A DNA stretch of 64,000 nucleotides from Vibrio mangrovi (GTDB lineage: Bacteria; Pseudomonadota; Gammaproteobacteria; Enterobacterales; Vibrionaceae). A program made the translations under genes and the position numbers. Under the pieces are notes generated by a model. The model saw only the letters and a program-made list of their open reading frames with translations, was not told the DNA's origin and did no database searches. The DNA is taken from assembly GCF_024346955.1 (NCBI RefSeq), contig NZ_AP024884.1, forward strand, positions 620,001 through 684,000. Reading direction: 5' to 3'. This document shows, piece after piece, positions 6,922-15,054 of the stretch (position 1 is the first letter of the stretch; each line of letters begins with the position of its first letter).

Positions 6922-8400
6922 ATGATATTGAAAAAGTTCTTCGTTTACTTTTTTATATTGAATATAGTCATTCTCCCTTTGAAAAAGGCCAATGCGGTTG
7001 TTCCTTTAGTTGTGGGTATTGGATATGCGGTTGATGTAGCTGCTCCTATTGCGATTCGCTATCTTGCATCTGATATTGCTATTAGTGCCGTTGCCAAAGC
7101 TGTACAGGTTTCCAACGCTTACTATTCAGCGACAGCCACAGCTTCTAACGCAAAGTTTCTGAAATATTTTAAGGGGAAGGCTGCATTAGGAGTTGCTGCA
7201 TTTGTTGGGGTTCTTGATGCACTTGGTTTATACCTGTCAAATGATAGCTTTTATTCCAAAGATGAGAGTTCTCAGGATCCCGGGGCAGCCCAACAAGGGT
7301 ATTTCTGGAGCTCTCCGGATGGCCAACGTTCATCTGGTAGTGAAGTTGCTGATATTCGTATTTCAGACCTTAAAGAATCTCATCCAGATAATAATTACAT
7401 CTATAGAATAGAATCCAGTTCTGACAACTCTATTCGTTATTATTTCTATCGGGTTGATACTGATACTCAAGGGAATGTTTCTGAAATTTATACCAGTGCC
7501 CGAACAGTATCTCGTCATGAATGTTCTTCGTCAAATGGGGTTGGTGTATCCAGTTGTTCTTCTGATTTTGATCCTAATTTTGGTTTAAAAGTCGAAGATT
7601 CTGATGTGCAGACTTCAGTTCTTGATTATTTATCTTCTCTTGATGAGTCTAAACAGTTGGAATTTTTTGCTGATCCTGATGGTGTTCTAGATTCAGCTTT
7701 GGTTGAAGATCTGACGGTTGACGATGCTCCTCCAATGCTTGATGGTGAGAGTCCTATTCCCAATATTGGCGATCAGTCATGGTCTGATGCCCATATGATT
7801 ACAACGGGTGTCGCTCAGTCTTCAGATTCCTCTGCTGCAAATTATGTCCCTCAGGATGATTGGGATAATGCCTATTATCTGGCAAATACTGTTGCTAATG
7901 GGAATGACTATATTACCGGATTGAATTCTGGTGCAGTTTCTATTCCTGATACAACAGGGACGACGCCTAATACCACAACTGGTGAGGGCAGTGTGAAAGT
8001 TGATCTTTCCAGTATTGAATCTCGTATTGATACAACGAATTCCCTGAATCAGTCCATTCTTGAGGAATTTCAGAAGATCAATTCAACAACAACTCAGACT
8101 AAAAAGTCATTTGATGAGAGCAACCGTTATTCGTTCTGGACTCCTATTTATCCTAATGGATTTGAAGGTGTGTTGAATGCTTTCATTGAAAAAATGAAAC
8201 AGACTGATGCTTATCAGTTTCTGAGTGGATTTACTTTGAATCTTTCATCTGGAGTCTATCCGGTGACTGAATTTTGCTTTACTGAACTTGGTTTTGGCTG
8301 CTTCGAGTTGAAGCTGGATGCGAATGTCTGGCTGGCAATTAAGTCGATGGTGATCCTTTTTTCTCTGGTAATGGCAAGACGTATTGTGTTTGGAGGTTAA
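6922..8400 (+). CDS. pIII-like adsorption (minor coat) protein (copy 1)
   Basis: This 492-aa protein has a signal peptide (basic start, hydrophobic core, cleavage after KANA at about residue 25), a long Ser/Asp/Thr-rich middle (about 110-400), and a C-terminal hydrophobic anchor (VWLAIKSMVILFSLVMA) with a short basic tail. Cys-containing CFTELGFGCFEL precedes the anchor. Size, position after the coat genes and before pVI/Zot, and topology all fit pIII, which binds pilus and TolA-type receptors during infection and releases new virions. The receptor-binding part shows no recognisable domain. Confidence 0.8.
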   Translation: MILKKFFVYFFILNIVILPLKKANAVVPLVVGIGYAVDVAAPIAIRYLASDIAISAVAKAVQVSNAYYSATATASNAKFLKYFKGKAALGVAAFVGVLDALGLYLSNDSFYSKDESSQDPGAAQQGYFWSSPDGQRSSGSEVADIRISDLKESHPDNNYIYRIESSSDNSIRYYFYRVDTDTQGNVSEIYTSARTVSRHECSSSNGVGVSSCSSDFDPNFGLKVEDSDVQTSVLDYLSSLDESKQLEFFADPDGVLDSALVEDLTVDDAPPMLDGESPIPNIGDQSWSDAHMITTGVAQSSDSSAANYVPQDDWDNAYYLANTVANGNDYITGLNSGAVSIPDTTGTTPNTTTGEGSVKVDLSSIESRIDTTNSLNQSILEEFQKINSTTTQTKKSFDESNRYSFWTPIYPNGFEGVLNAFIEKMKQTDAYQFLSGFTLNLSSGVYPVTEFCFTELGFGCFELKLDANVWLAIKSMVILFSLVMARRIVFGG

Positions 8401-8404
8401 TCCT

Positions 8405-8722
8405 ATGCTTAACTGGTTTGTGAACCGTTGGAATGACCTGATAGATATTATTTTCAGTGTCTTCCTTGATGTCTGGAATTTTTTAGTCGATATCTTCTGT
8501 TTTCTCTTTGAAACCATTTTTAATGTGGTCATTTCTTTGGTCTCTGGCCTCGGTACAGCGTTGTCTTCTGTTTCCGTTCCCCAGTATTTGACTTTTCTTC
8601 CTGAGTCGATGCTGAACGTCATGTCTATTGTCGGAATTAACGAAGCATCTGTCATTATTGTGACCGCATTGATTATCCGGTTTACGTTACAGCTCATTCC
8701 TTTTATCCGGCTCGGCTCTTGA
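8405..8722 (+). CDS. pVI/Ace-like minor coat protein (copy 1)
   Basis: This 105-aa protein starts at the ATG at 8405, behind GGAGG. It has hydrophobic segments at about 10-50 and 78-100, as in the DUF2523/pVI family. pVI sits with pIII at the virion end that leaves the cell last; the CTXphi counterpart is Ace. It lies 4 bp after pIII and 8 bp before zot, a tight assembly operon. Confidence 0.75.
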   Translation: MLNWFVNRWNDLIDIIFSVFLDVWNFLVDIFCFLFETIFNVVISLVSGLGTALSSVSVPQYLTFLPESMLNVMSIVGINEASVIIVTALIIRFTLQLIPFIRLGS

Positions 8723-8730
8723 GGTGAATT

Positions 8731-9855
8731 ATGGCTATTACCTTAGTTAAAGGAACTCCCGGTAGTGGTAAATCCTACGAAACTGTTGTCCATCATATTC
8801 TTCCTGTTCTGAAAGATGGCCGGAAGGTAGTGACGAATATCCCGTTGAATATTGAAAGTTTCTGTATGATTTTAGGGGAGTCGGTCAGAGAACTGATAGA
8901 AGTTCATCCTTTTGATTTCAGTGATAGCACTCCGGCACTTGCTCATCCGGATGATTATATCCAGTACCAGGACTGGCGAAATGACAAGGGGCAGGGTGTC
9001 TTGTTTGTTCTTGATGAATGTCATTATCTGTTTCCCCTTCAGGGGCGCGGTAAAGTGATGACTGATCTCGCAGATGCCCAGGTTCGTTTTTTTTCGGGTC
9101 ATCGTCATTATGGTTTTGATTTCATTTTTCTGACTCAGAGTGACCGGAAGATCAACAAACTTATTCGGGAAGATATCGAGATTTGTATTGAAGTCAGGAA
9201 AGTTAGAGCTGTAGGAGAAAAATCTTATCGTCGCTCTGTCTACTACTATGGTGATTCCAAGAAAAATGGGCTGATTGATCAGGGACTGCGGAAATATGAA
9301 GATCAATATTTTGTACTGTATAAATCTCATACAAAGACAGAACAGGTGGTTCAGGAAGCTGGGATTAAAGATGTGAAAAAATGGCATCAAAGCTGGTTCA
9401 TTCGGTTTGGTATCGCTTTGACTGCATTTGGTGTCTTTTATGTTGGTAAGACACTGACTGGAATGTTTTCATCACATGATGTTCCTACTGTGGCTACCAG
9501 TGAAAAAGCGAAGGCTTCTCCCAGATTAATATCCAGTCCTAAACCACAATTCACCGGCCTACCGTTTGGTGATTTTGATATTTATATTGAAGGACATTCC
9601 GAATACACCTACCGGGATAAAAAAGATGTCTTCCATATCAGGAAACAGGTTTACTTCTCTGCCCGTAACAAAGCTAACTTTGAGTTGAACCTTAGACTGG
9701 AAGACTTCTATCTTGCCGGATATCAGGTTTCAGTTTATGGCCCCTGTATGGTCAGGCTGACATACGGAGATTCAAGCAAGCTTGTTTACTGCCACGGTAA
9801 ACAACCAAGACCGGAATCCTCTTCAGACCCGGTTCAGAATATAGCATCATTGTAG
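8731..9855 (+). CDS. zot: Zot-family assembly ATPase, pI homologue (copy 1)
   Basis: This 374-aa protein has a Walker A motif GTPGSGKS at residues 8-15, a Walker B VLFVLDE at 90-96, and one membrane helix at about 220-245 (FGIALTAFGVFYVGKTL). The periplasmic C-terminal part has several Cys (PCMVRL, VYCHG). It is the inner-membrane motor that extrudes virions; the enterotoxin activity reported for V. cholerae Zot cannot be inferred here. No pIV-type secretin is encoded in the unit, so export should depend on a host secretin, as CTXphi uses EpsD. Confidence 0.9.
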   Translation: MAITLVKGTPGSGKSYETVVHHILPVLKDGRKVVTNIPLNIESFCMILGESVRELIEVHPFDFSDSTPALAHPDDYIQYQDWRNDKGQGVLFVLDECHYLFPLQGRGKVMTDLADAQVRFFSGHRHYGFDFIFLTQSDRKINKLIREDIEICIEVRKVRAVGEKSYRRSVYYYGDSKKNGLIDQGLRKYEDQYFVLYKSHTKTEQVVQEAGIKDVKKWHQSWFIRFGIALTAFGVFYVGKTLTGMFSSHDVPTVATSEKAKASPRLISSPKPQFTGLPFGDFDIYIEGHSEYTYRDKKDVFHIRKQVYFSARNKANFELNLRLEDFYLAGYQVSVYGPCMVRLTYGDSSKLVYCHGKQPRPESSSDPVQNIASL

Positions 9856-10173
9856 GCAAGATGAATTCAGAAAAGGGGCCCCACGTCCCGTGGGGTTATT
9901 GTTTCTGAATTCATTTGCCGTTCTATGGAAAAATGTCTGAAGAGAACTGAAGCTCGATTTTTACTGCTATATGCTTGCATGTAGAGTAAAAATGAGCAGA
10001 CAAGCGTAGCGCGTCAGCCTGATGGACAATGATGTTGCAGTACTGCAACTATCAAGCAGTTTGTCGTTCAACTTAGTTCTGTACATTAAGCATTATTTTG
10101 CATATAAAAGTTGCCTAAAAATTTATAGAACTGAAATCACACTGATTTATTTCATTATCTAAAGAGGTTTTTT
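9856..10173. other. Structured intergenic region, candidate origin/packaging signal (copy 1)
   Basis: Three strong hairpins fill the gap. The first is 9861-9873 with 9902-9914 (13 bp perfect), enclosing CCCCACG/CGTGGGG (9879-9895). The second is about 9952-9998, pairing GCTC-ATTTTTACT with AGTAAAAAT-GAGC with one bulge and further paired inside. The third is GTTGCAG/CTGCAAC at 10034-10049. A cluster of long hairpins is typical of inovirus plus/minus origins and packaging signals. Since it is the only such region inside the repeat unit, it is the best candidate for the core's own origin. Confidence 0.55.
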
Positions 10174-10527
10174 GTGAGTAACAGAGACAAGAAATTATTA
10201 AAACGTAAGAGGAAAGCTCAGAAAAACAATAAAGCTAAAAATAAAAATGGTGGGCTATTTTTTACACCTAAAGGAATTCAGATAATGGAAACTCTTTCGT
10301 CTGTTGAAGACATGGATTGTTTCGATATACCTGTTCCAGAAGTTGGCGCATACAAAGATGATTTGGATCACTACTTTCGAATTTTATCTGTATCCGAAAG
10401 AGATCCTGAGGGGAATTTTATCGTGAGTTACTGCGATATTGTAGATGGTGTTGATATGCCTTCAGAAAATTTAAGTGCTAATGACTGGATAGAGCTTTCA
10501 GTGCTTTGTAGCCCAAAGTTATTGTAA
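10174..10527 (+). CDS. Hypothetical 117-aa protein upstream of the bacteriocin gene (copy 1)
   Basis: It starts at a GTG with AAAGAGG seven bases upstream. The first 25 residues are strongly basic (KKLLKRKRKAQKNNKAKNK); the rest is acidic and folded-looking (CFDIPVPEVGAYKDDLDHYF). I do not recognise the family, and there is no signal peptide or membrane helix. It lies 49 bp before the DNase gene, so it may belong to the cargo module as a regulator, carrier or release factor, but nothing in the sequence decides this. It is AT-rich like the rest of the phage. Confidence 0.5.
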   Translation: MSNRDKKLLKRKRKAQKNNKAKNKNGGLFFTPKGIQIMETLSSVEDMDCFDIPVPEVGAYKDDLDHYFRILSVSERDPEGNFIVSYCDIVDGVDMPSENLSANDWIELSVLCSPKLL

Positions 10528-10576
10528 AAAATAAAAATTATTTACTTAATTCTTAGTCAGTAGGCAGGTCTCATTT

Positions 10577-11872
10577 ATGTCATCGAAAGACGGTAAGATT
10601 GTTTGGTGGGTTAAAGCAACAAAGGTCGCAGCAGAACCTAAAATTATCCACTGGACACCTAAAACAATCCCGAATCCGGATAGCCCGGAACCCGCAGAGA
10701 AAGCCCAATCGCTCACGCTCAAAGAACGTCTTGAAAAACAGCGGCTGGAGAATATCAAGGCGAATGATAAAGCATTTGAAGAAGTGCAGCACAATCAGCA
10801 ACTCAAACGCTTTGCTAAATCGCTATCAATCCCTTCAGGTACTTGTGACATCGGTACACAACGAGAGCCGTTGTCTTCGATTGGTCAGTATGCCGCTTAT
10901 ACGGCATCGCTTAACAATGGTATAGCAGAAGCGGGCAGTGTATCCCGTGTTGCAGGCCAGGCGCTGGCTGAAATTGAAGGAATGGCTGTCCGGCTGATTG
11001 GTCTGGCTCCAGCCGCTGCGACTGTGGTGTTAGGTGTATTAATCCCCAATCAACTGGCAGACGGCACTTTGTATAAGGAATCAGAAATCCGACACAAATC
11101 AAAGGTGAAAACAAATATTCGTTTAGGGGCGGATGATAACGGCCAGCTCTATGGCTACCATGTCAACGGTACAGACATCCCAAGGCGTAGTGTTCGTCAG
11201 CAAGGTGATAAATTCGTTGTGGATTTAGAGCCGGGGATCACGATTGAGTGGGTGCCGGCTAGCGGAGATTTTGGCGGTAAACCGATCCTTGTTAATCCGA
11301 TCCCGGACATGGAAAAGCTGGATGTCTGGGTGCATCCACAGGTCGATCAGGGTAAAGAGTTTGAAAAAACTTACATTACCCCGATTGAGGATACCGACCT
11401 AAAAGATTACATTCTGACATTCCCGGCAGATACCGGACTACCTCCGTTATATGTGGTTTATAAAGAAAGCCCCCGGAATGAATCGGGTGTTGTGACCGGG
11501 AACGGTGAAGATGTAACTGGCTTATGGCTGGAAGCAGCCGGAAAAGAGTTAGGTTCTCCGGTGCCATCACAAATTGCGGATAATCTCAGAGGTCGAGAGT
11601 TCAGTAGTTTTGACAGCTTCCGGAAAGCGTTCTGGCTGGCTATAAGTGAAGATGAAAATCTAATGTCGCAGTTTAATCGAAATAACCAAAAGAAAATTAG
11701 AGCAGGAAAAGCGCCGTTTGCTCCACAGGATCAGAAGTATGGTGAAACAATGAGATTTGAGATTCACCACATAGAAGAAATACAACATGGCGGTGCCGTC
11801 TATGATGTTGATAATATGAGAGTCGTTACCCCTAAGAATCATAAGAGAATCCATTATGGAGATAAGCAATGA
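10577..11872 (+). CDS. S-type pyocin/colicin E9-like HNH DNase toxin (copy 1)
   Basis: This is a 431-aa protein. Residues of about 120-300 match the pyocin S translocation domain (IPNQLADGTLY, LPPLYVVYKESPR). Residues of about 303-431 match the colicin E7/E9 nuclease (WLEAAGKELGSPVPSQIADN, SSFDSFRKAFW, RNNQKKIRAGKAP). In the HNH motif, H397-H398, N413, H422 and H426 correspond to the metal and catalytic residues of E9 (H102/H103, N118, H127, H131), so the enzyme should be active. It cleaves DNA of competitors lacking the cognate immunity protein. It is shorter than S pyocins, with no room for the usual receptor-binding domain, and has no signal peptide. GC content looks higher than in the phage genes, suggesting acquisition. 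It sits where CTXphi carries ctxAB. Confidence 0.9.
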   Translation: MSSKDGKIVWWVKATKVAAEPKIIHWTPKTIPNPDSPEPAEKAQSLTLKERLEKQRLENIKANDKAFEEVQHNQQLKRFAKSLSIPSGTCDIGTQREPLSSIGQYAAYTASLNNGIAEAGSVSRVAGQALAEIEGMAVRLIGLAPAAATVVLGVLIPNQLADGTLYKESEIRHKSKVKTNIRLGADDNGQLYGYHVNGTDIPRRSVRQQGDKFVVDLEPGITIEWVPASGDFGGKPILVNPIPDMEKLDVWVHPQVDQGKEFEKTYITPIEDTDLKDYILTFPADTGLPPLYVVYKESPRNESGVVTGNGEDVTGLWLEAAGKELGSPVPSQIADNLRGREFSSFDSFRKAFWLAISEDENLMSQFNRNNQKKIRAGKAPFAPQDQKYGETMRFEIHHIEEIQHGGAVYDVDNMRVVTPKNHKRIHYGDKQ

Positions 11873-12126
11873 TGCAGTTTAAGAACAATCTCTCTGAGTA
11901 TACGGAACAAGAATTTACTCAGTTTGTTGAACTTATTTGTGATAATGAATTGTCTGAATCGGAAGAAGATAAACTGGTTAGTCACTTTTCAAAGATAGTT
12001 GATCACCCAGATGGTACAGATTTAATCTTTTGGCCTAAGGATGGTCAGGATGATTCTCCAAAAGGCATTGTTGCTGAGGTTAAACGATGGCGAACGTCAC
12101 AGGGTTTGCCATGCTTTAAGGACTGA
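11869..12126 (+). CDS. Im9-like colicin DNase immunity protein (copy 1)
   Basis: This 85-aa protein aligns along its full length with colicin E-type immunity proteins (EYTEQEF, HPDGTDLIFWPKDGQDDSP, GIVAEVKRWR). The ATG overlaps the toxin stop (ATGATG), so the two are translationally coupled. It binds the DNase domain beside the active site. At the two binding hot-spot positions, where Im9 has Tyr54 and Tyr55, this protein has Phe54 and Trp55, so partner specificity should differ from the enteric pairs. The stop codon is part of the following terminator stem. Confidence 0.9.
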   Translation: MMQFKNNLSEYTEQEFTQFVELICDNELSESEEDKLVSHFSKIVDHPDGTDLIFWPKDGQDDSPKGIVAEVKRWRTSQGLPCFKD

Positions 12127-12138
12127 TTCAGTCTTTTT
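12121..12138 (+). terminator. Terminator of the toxin-immunity operon at the copy junction
   Basis: GACTG and CAGTC pair around ATT and are followed by five Ts, the T-run in which copies 1 and 2 join. The left arm contains the immunity stop codon. Confidence 0.6.
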
Positions 12139-12155
12139 AATAGCGGCTTATGGTT

Positions 12156-12473
12156 TCATTTTGATTGGTAAGCTTCTTTCATCTCTTTCATTACGAAGAC
12201 AATTGCTGTGGCTTGTTTTTCATCGAATCCGGCATTGACTAGTCTGTTAATGTTGTGACGAATTTTTTCATATTCTATCTTTACTTCTTGATCTGACAGG
12301 GACTTTTCTTTTAATGCCTCTAACGGGGATAGTTTTCTTAATGTCCAGGATCCGTCGTCGTTGTCTATCCATTGGATGACATCACTTTCTTCCCATTGTA
12401 ATTCTTTTTGGATTTCATCAGGAATGAGGAAGTAGGACTCTCCATCTTCGTTTTTTTCTATTGTAACTTTCAT
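12156..12473 (-). CDS. AbrB/MazE-like small protein (copy 2)
   Basis: Identical to the protein at 3416-3733. The context differs: instead of the 220-aa membrane protein gene, its downstream neighbour is the convergent immunity gene of copy 1, and the flank-derived terminator arm is missing. Transcripts of this repressor operon may therefore run antisense into the toxin-immunity genes. Confidence 0.6.
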   Translation of the reverse strand: MKVTIEKNEDGESYFLIPDEIQKELQWEESDVIQWIDNDDGSWTLRKLSPLEALKEKSLSDQEVKIEYEKIRHNINRLVNAGFDEKQATAIVFVMKEMKEAYQSK

Positions 12474-12485
12474 GATAGACCTTGG

Positions 12486-13031
12486 TTACTTGGATTGTTC
12501 TTTTGACTTAATGATTTTTATTGTCTGAAGAGCTTCGCTTCCACTTAAACCAAATTCGTTCATCAGGGTGAATGCCGCTTCTTTTTCACTTTCGGTATCG
12601 TTAACTATTTGTTCTACTTTTTTCACTATTCTGTTGGTTTTTACAGCGTTTTCGCCAAACAGATCTCTTATTTTACCTTCTTCTTGTAGTGTTTCTTCGG
12701 CCTCTTGAGATATCTGTTTCATTCTACTCTTCATTAAGAGGGCTTCGGATAGTTTTACTAATATCTCTTTTTCTTCGTCTCCCATTTGTCCGATGCTTGA
12801 CATTAAGTATTGCTCGGCTTTGTCCTGACATTCGTAAGGTTCAGAAATTAGTTCATTGACCGTAACACATAGATAGGATGCCAGTTGCTTTAATGTAGAT
12901 ACTTTGGGTTCACTTCGCCCTGTTTCGTACTCAATGAGAGTTCTTTTCGATACCCTGATTGCTTTAGCGACATCTTCTTGTGTGAGTTCCATTTTTATTC
13001 GTGCTTGCTTGAGTTTTTCTGCAAATGACAT
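12486..13031 (-). CDS. XRE-family phage repressor (copy 2)
   Basis: Identical to the repressor at 3746-4291, with the start chosen on the same grounds (ATG at 13031, just before the HTH). Two repressor genes double the dose available to the two rep promoters. Confidence 0.8.
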   Translation of the reverse strand: MSFAEKLKQARIKMELTQEDVAKAIRVSKRTLIEYETGRSEPKVSTLKQLASYLCVTVNELISEPYECQDKAEQYLMSSIGQMGDEEKEILVKLSEALLMKSRMKQISQEAEETLQEEGKIRDLFGENAVKTNRIVKKVEQIVNDTESEKEAAFTLMNEFGLSGSEALQTIKIIKSKEQSK

Positions 13032-13154
13032 CTCATTTGTCCCTATAAAGACATTTATTCTCACATTATATATGCAGTTTTTATCACCACACCCTTGAGG
13101 TGATGAAAAGATTACTTTATCATTGAGGAAAAATGCACTTGACAGGTTTTTGGA
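13032..13154. promoter_or_regulatory. Divergent repressor/rep promoter region (copy 2)
   Basis: Same elements as in copy 1: rep -35 at 13095-13100 and -10 at 13118-13123, repressor -10 at 13065-13070 on the minus strand, and dyads at 13083-13104 and 13038-13053. Confidence 0.5.
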
Positions 13155-14732
13155 ATGTACGATTTTTTGGAAATCACGGTACCATTCAAGAGTGAGTTTG
13201 TGACTCAATCTCTTGGCTGTGGCTATGTGAATTACGAAAAGTTGTCTTCTTTATCCGGCCTGAAAGTTGGGGCAGGTGATATTGAATTTGGAGTTACGGG
13301 AAATAAGGATCTCCGGGATCTTTATATCCCTTGGCAAAAAATTCCTTCAAGTTATACCGATATTGCCTGTAAAGTTTTTGATGCGAACCCTGCCTGTAAT
13401 TGTGAATGGGGATATCTTCGTTTTAAAGCATCGCCCGCCAAAATTATGCAGGGTCATAACGTTTATGGCTCTGACAATCTGCGTAATTGCGTTGAACATC
13501 TGATGTTTGCTTTTCTTAAAGCAACCCCGGACCTATTTGACTCACTTGAATGGGGATTAGCTGAACTTTCACGTATCGATGCTACTTATTCGATTCAGTT
13601 TGAGAGTCGGGATGTTTTGGCACAGGCGGTGAACGGTCTTCGAAACGTTTCCAATCGCTATCTTCGTCCATCGAACCGCTACATTAACAAAACTTTGGGT
13701 GATGACTGTGATGCCAGTGTCTACTGGAGCGCTGCAACGGGCGAAAATCCGGATACAGGACGGACTAAGACACTGCTGTTTTATGTTAAGGATGCAGAAA
13801 TTAAGCATCAGTTAAGTCAGTTGCAATCTCGCGCAAAGAAAGAACGAACTCATCATTACGACCATATTATTGCTGAACTCTCATCTCACGAACTACAAGA
13901 TTTTGTTGCTAATCGGGGACGTTTTGAAGGGCGGGGGAAGAAGCGTTATATCCAGCGTGTCTGCGGCTCTTCTAATGTTTGGGCGGTTATTCGTTATGCT
14001 GAACAGTTTGAACAAATTAATGGCTACTCATTTTGTGAATACCTGTTTAAAGATCTTTTTGGGGATCTCTTTCTGGCTCTTGAGGGCAATGAGATAGAGG
14101 TATTTGACGATCACAAAGTAAAACATGCTTTATATGATATGTATCAGAGCATTACTCCAAAAGGCAACATTTCCTACGCAAAGGCAGATCGTATATTCAG
14201 ATTTTATATGTCTCTCTGCGACCGTGGTTACCACAACATCAAACGGCATACATCAAAGGCAACTCTATCGCGCAATATGAAAGAACTCTGCGCTATTGGC
14301 CTGTCCAAAGCCGATCTTCAGAACCTGCATAACGGTGAGCGCATGAAGTTATCTAAAGTCATCCATTTTGATTTTGACAATCAAAGGCCGGCGAACTACG
14401 TCGAACCCAAATCACCATTTGCCGATGGTTCATCAAATTATCTTGCTGAAATATTTGGGGTCTCTTATCGCTTATCCCATGACATGGGACTTACGGATAA
14501 TCCGTCCGACTTTCTTCATGACACACTCAGATTACCGGATGATTTCGATTTTGAACCACTCTTGGATCTTAATGAGATCCCTATCAGCCCACGTGAATCT
14601 ATGACTCTCGTTATTTGGCCGGATGGCGAAATAGCACTGACACGACACAGGCAGAAGAAATTTAAGCCTAACATCATTACCGGCCTGATCAACCCAGAAC
14701 CGTCTCGTTACTATCAGGCTTATCTACATTGA
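13155..14732 (+). CDS. Phage replication initiator, pII/X family (copy 2)
   Basis: Identical to 4415-5992. With two intact rep genes and two candidate origins 8,740 bp apart, rolling-circle synthesis from one origin to the next would yield a single core circle. Confidence 0.8.
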   Translation: MYDFLEITVPFKSEFVTQSLGCGYVNYEKLSSLSGLKVGAGDIEFGVTGNKDLRDLYIPWQKIPSSYTDIACKVFDANPACNCEWGYLRFKASPAKIMQGHNVYGSDNLRNCVEHLMFAFLKATPDLFDSLEWGLAELSRIDATYSIQFESRDVLAQAVNGLRNVSNRYLRPSNRYINKTLGDDCDASVYWSAATGENPDTGRTKTLLFYVKDAEIKHQLSQLQSRAKKERTHHYDHIIAELSSHELQDFVANRGRFEGRGKKRYIQRVCGSSNVWAVIRYAEQFEQINGYSFCEYLFKDLFGDLFLALEGNEIEVFDDHKVKHALYDMYQSITPKGNISYAKADRIFRFYMSLCDRGYHNIKRHTSKATLSRNMKELCAIGLSKADLQNLHNGERMKLSKVIHFDFDNQRPANYVEPKSPFADGSSNYLAEIFGVSYRLSHDMGLTDNPSDFLHDTLRLPDDFDFEPLLDLNEIPISPRESMTLVIWPDGEIALTRHRQKKFKPNIITGLINPEPSRYYQAYLH

Positions 14733-14742
14733 GGTGAATTAC

Positions 14743-15048
14743 ATGCAAGTCTTTTTCATTAGTGCAACACATCGCTTTGGTACATCGTTTAAAAAGAGCC
14801 CTCAGGGAGTTCAGTATGACATCTGCAATCTGGCCTATGGCGATCCTGTCGAACCGGTAAGTCAACCGAATATGACCTTTTACGGTCATGGTGCTCAGGT
14901 CAGAGAAATTGGTCTGGCGAAAACGGCTATGTCGAGTTTTGAGACAGTGAAAGTCGGACAGCTTATTGAACTCATTTTTACTCCGAATCCGGAAAATCCC
15001 CGGATGAATATTGTGTCCGGCTGGAAACCGGTGAAGCAGGAAGGTTAA
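14743..15048 (+). CDS. Putative ssDNA-binding protein, DUF1293-like (copy 2)
   Basis: Identical to 6003-6308, 10 bp after rep. Confidence 0.65.
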   Translation: MQVFFISATHRFGTSFKKSPQGVQYDICNLAYGDPVEPVSQPNMTFYGHGAQVREIGLAKTAMSSFETVKVGQLIELIFTPNPENPRMNIVSGWKPVKQEG

Positions 15049-15054
15049 TCCGGT

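Larger units (their letters stand above)
3399..12138. repeat. Tandem phage core unit, copy 1 (8,740 bp)
   Basis: Every gene here recurs with the same protein sequence exactly 8,740 bp further on. Identity runs from 3396 to 12138 against 12136 to 20878. The edges are T-runs: T3 at 3396-3398, T5 at the junction 12134-12138 and T8 at 20874-20881. The unit contains a full set of inovirus replication, coat and assembly genes plus the bacteriocin cargo. No dif or attP sequence lies at the junction. Confidence 0.95.

Noticed and set aside
8872..9390. Minus-strand ORF of 172 aa inside zot
   Set aside because: It is a shadow of the zot reading frame; zot has clear motifs and the shadow none.
8731..9855. 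Zot as a human toxin gene
   Set aside because: Here it is a plain pI-type assembly ATPase; its presence in an inovirus does not show toxin activity.
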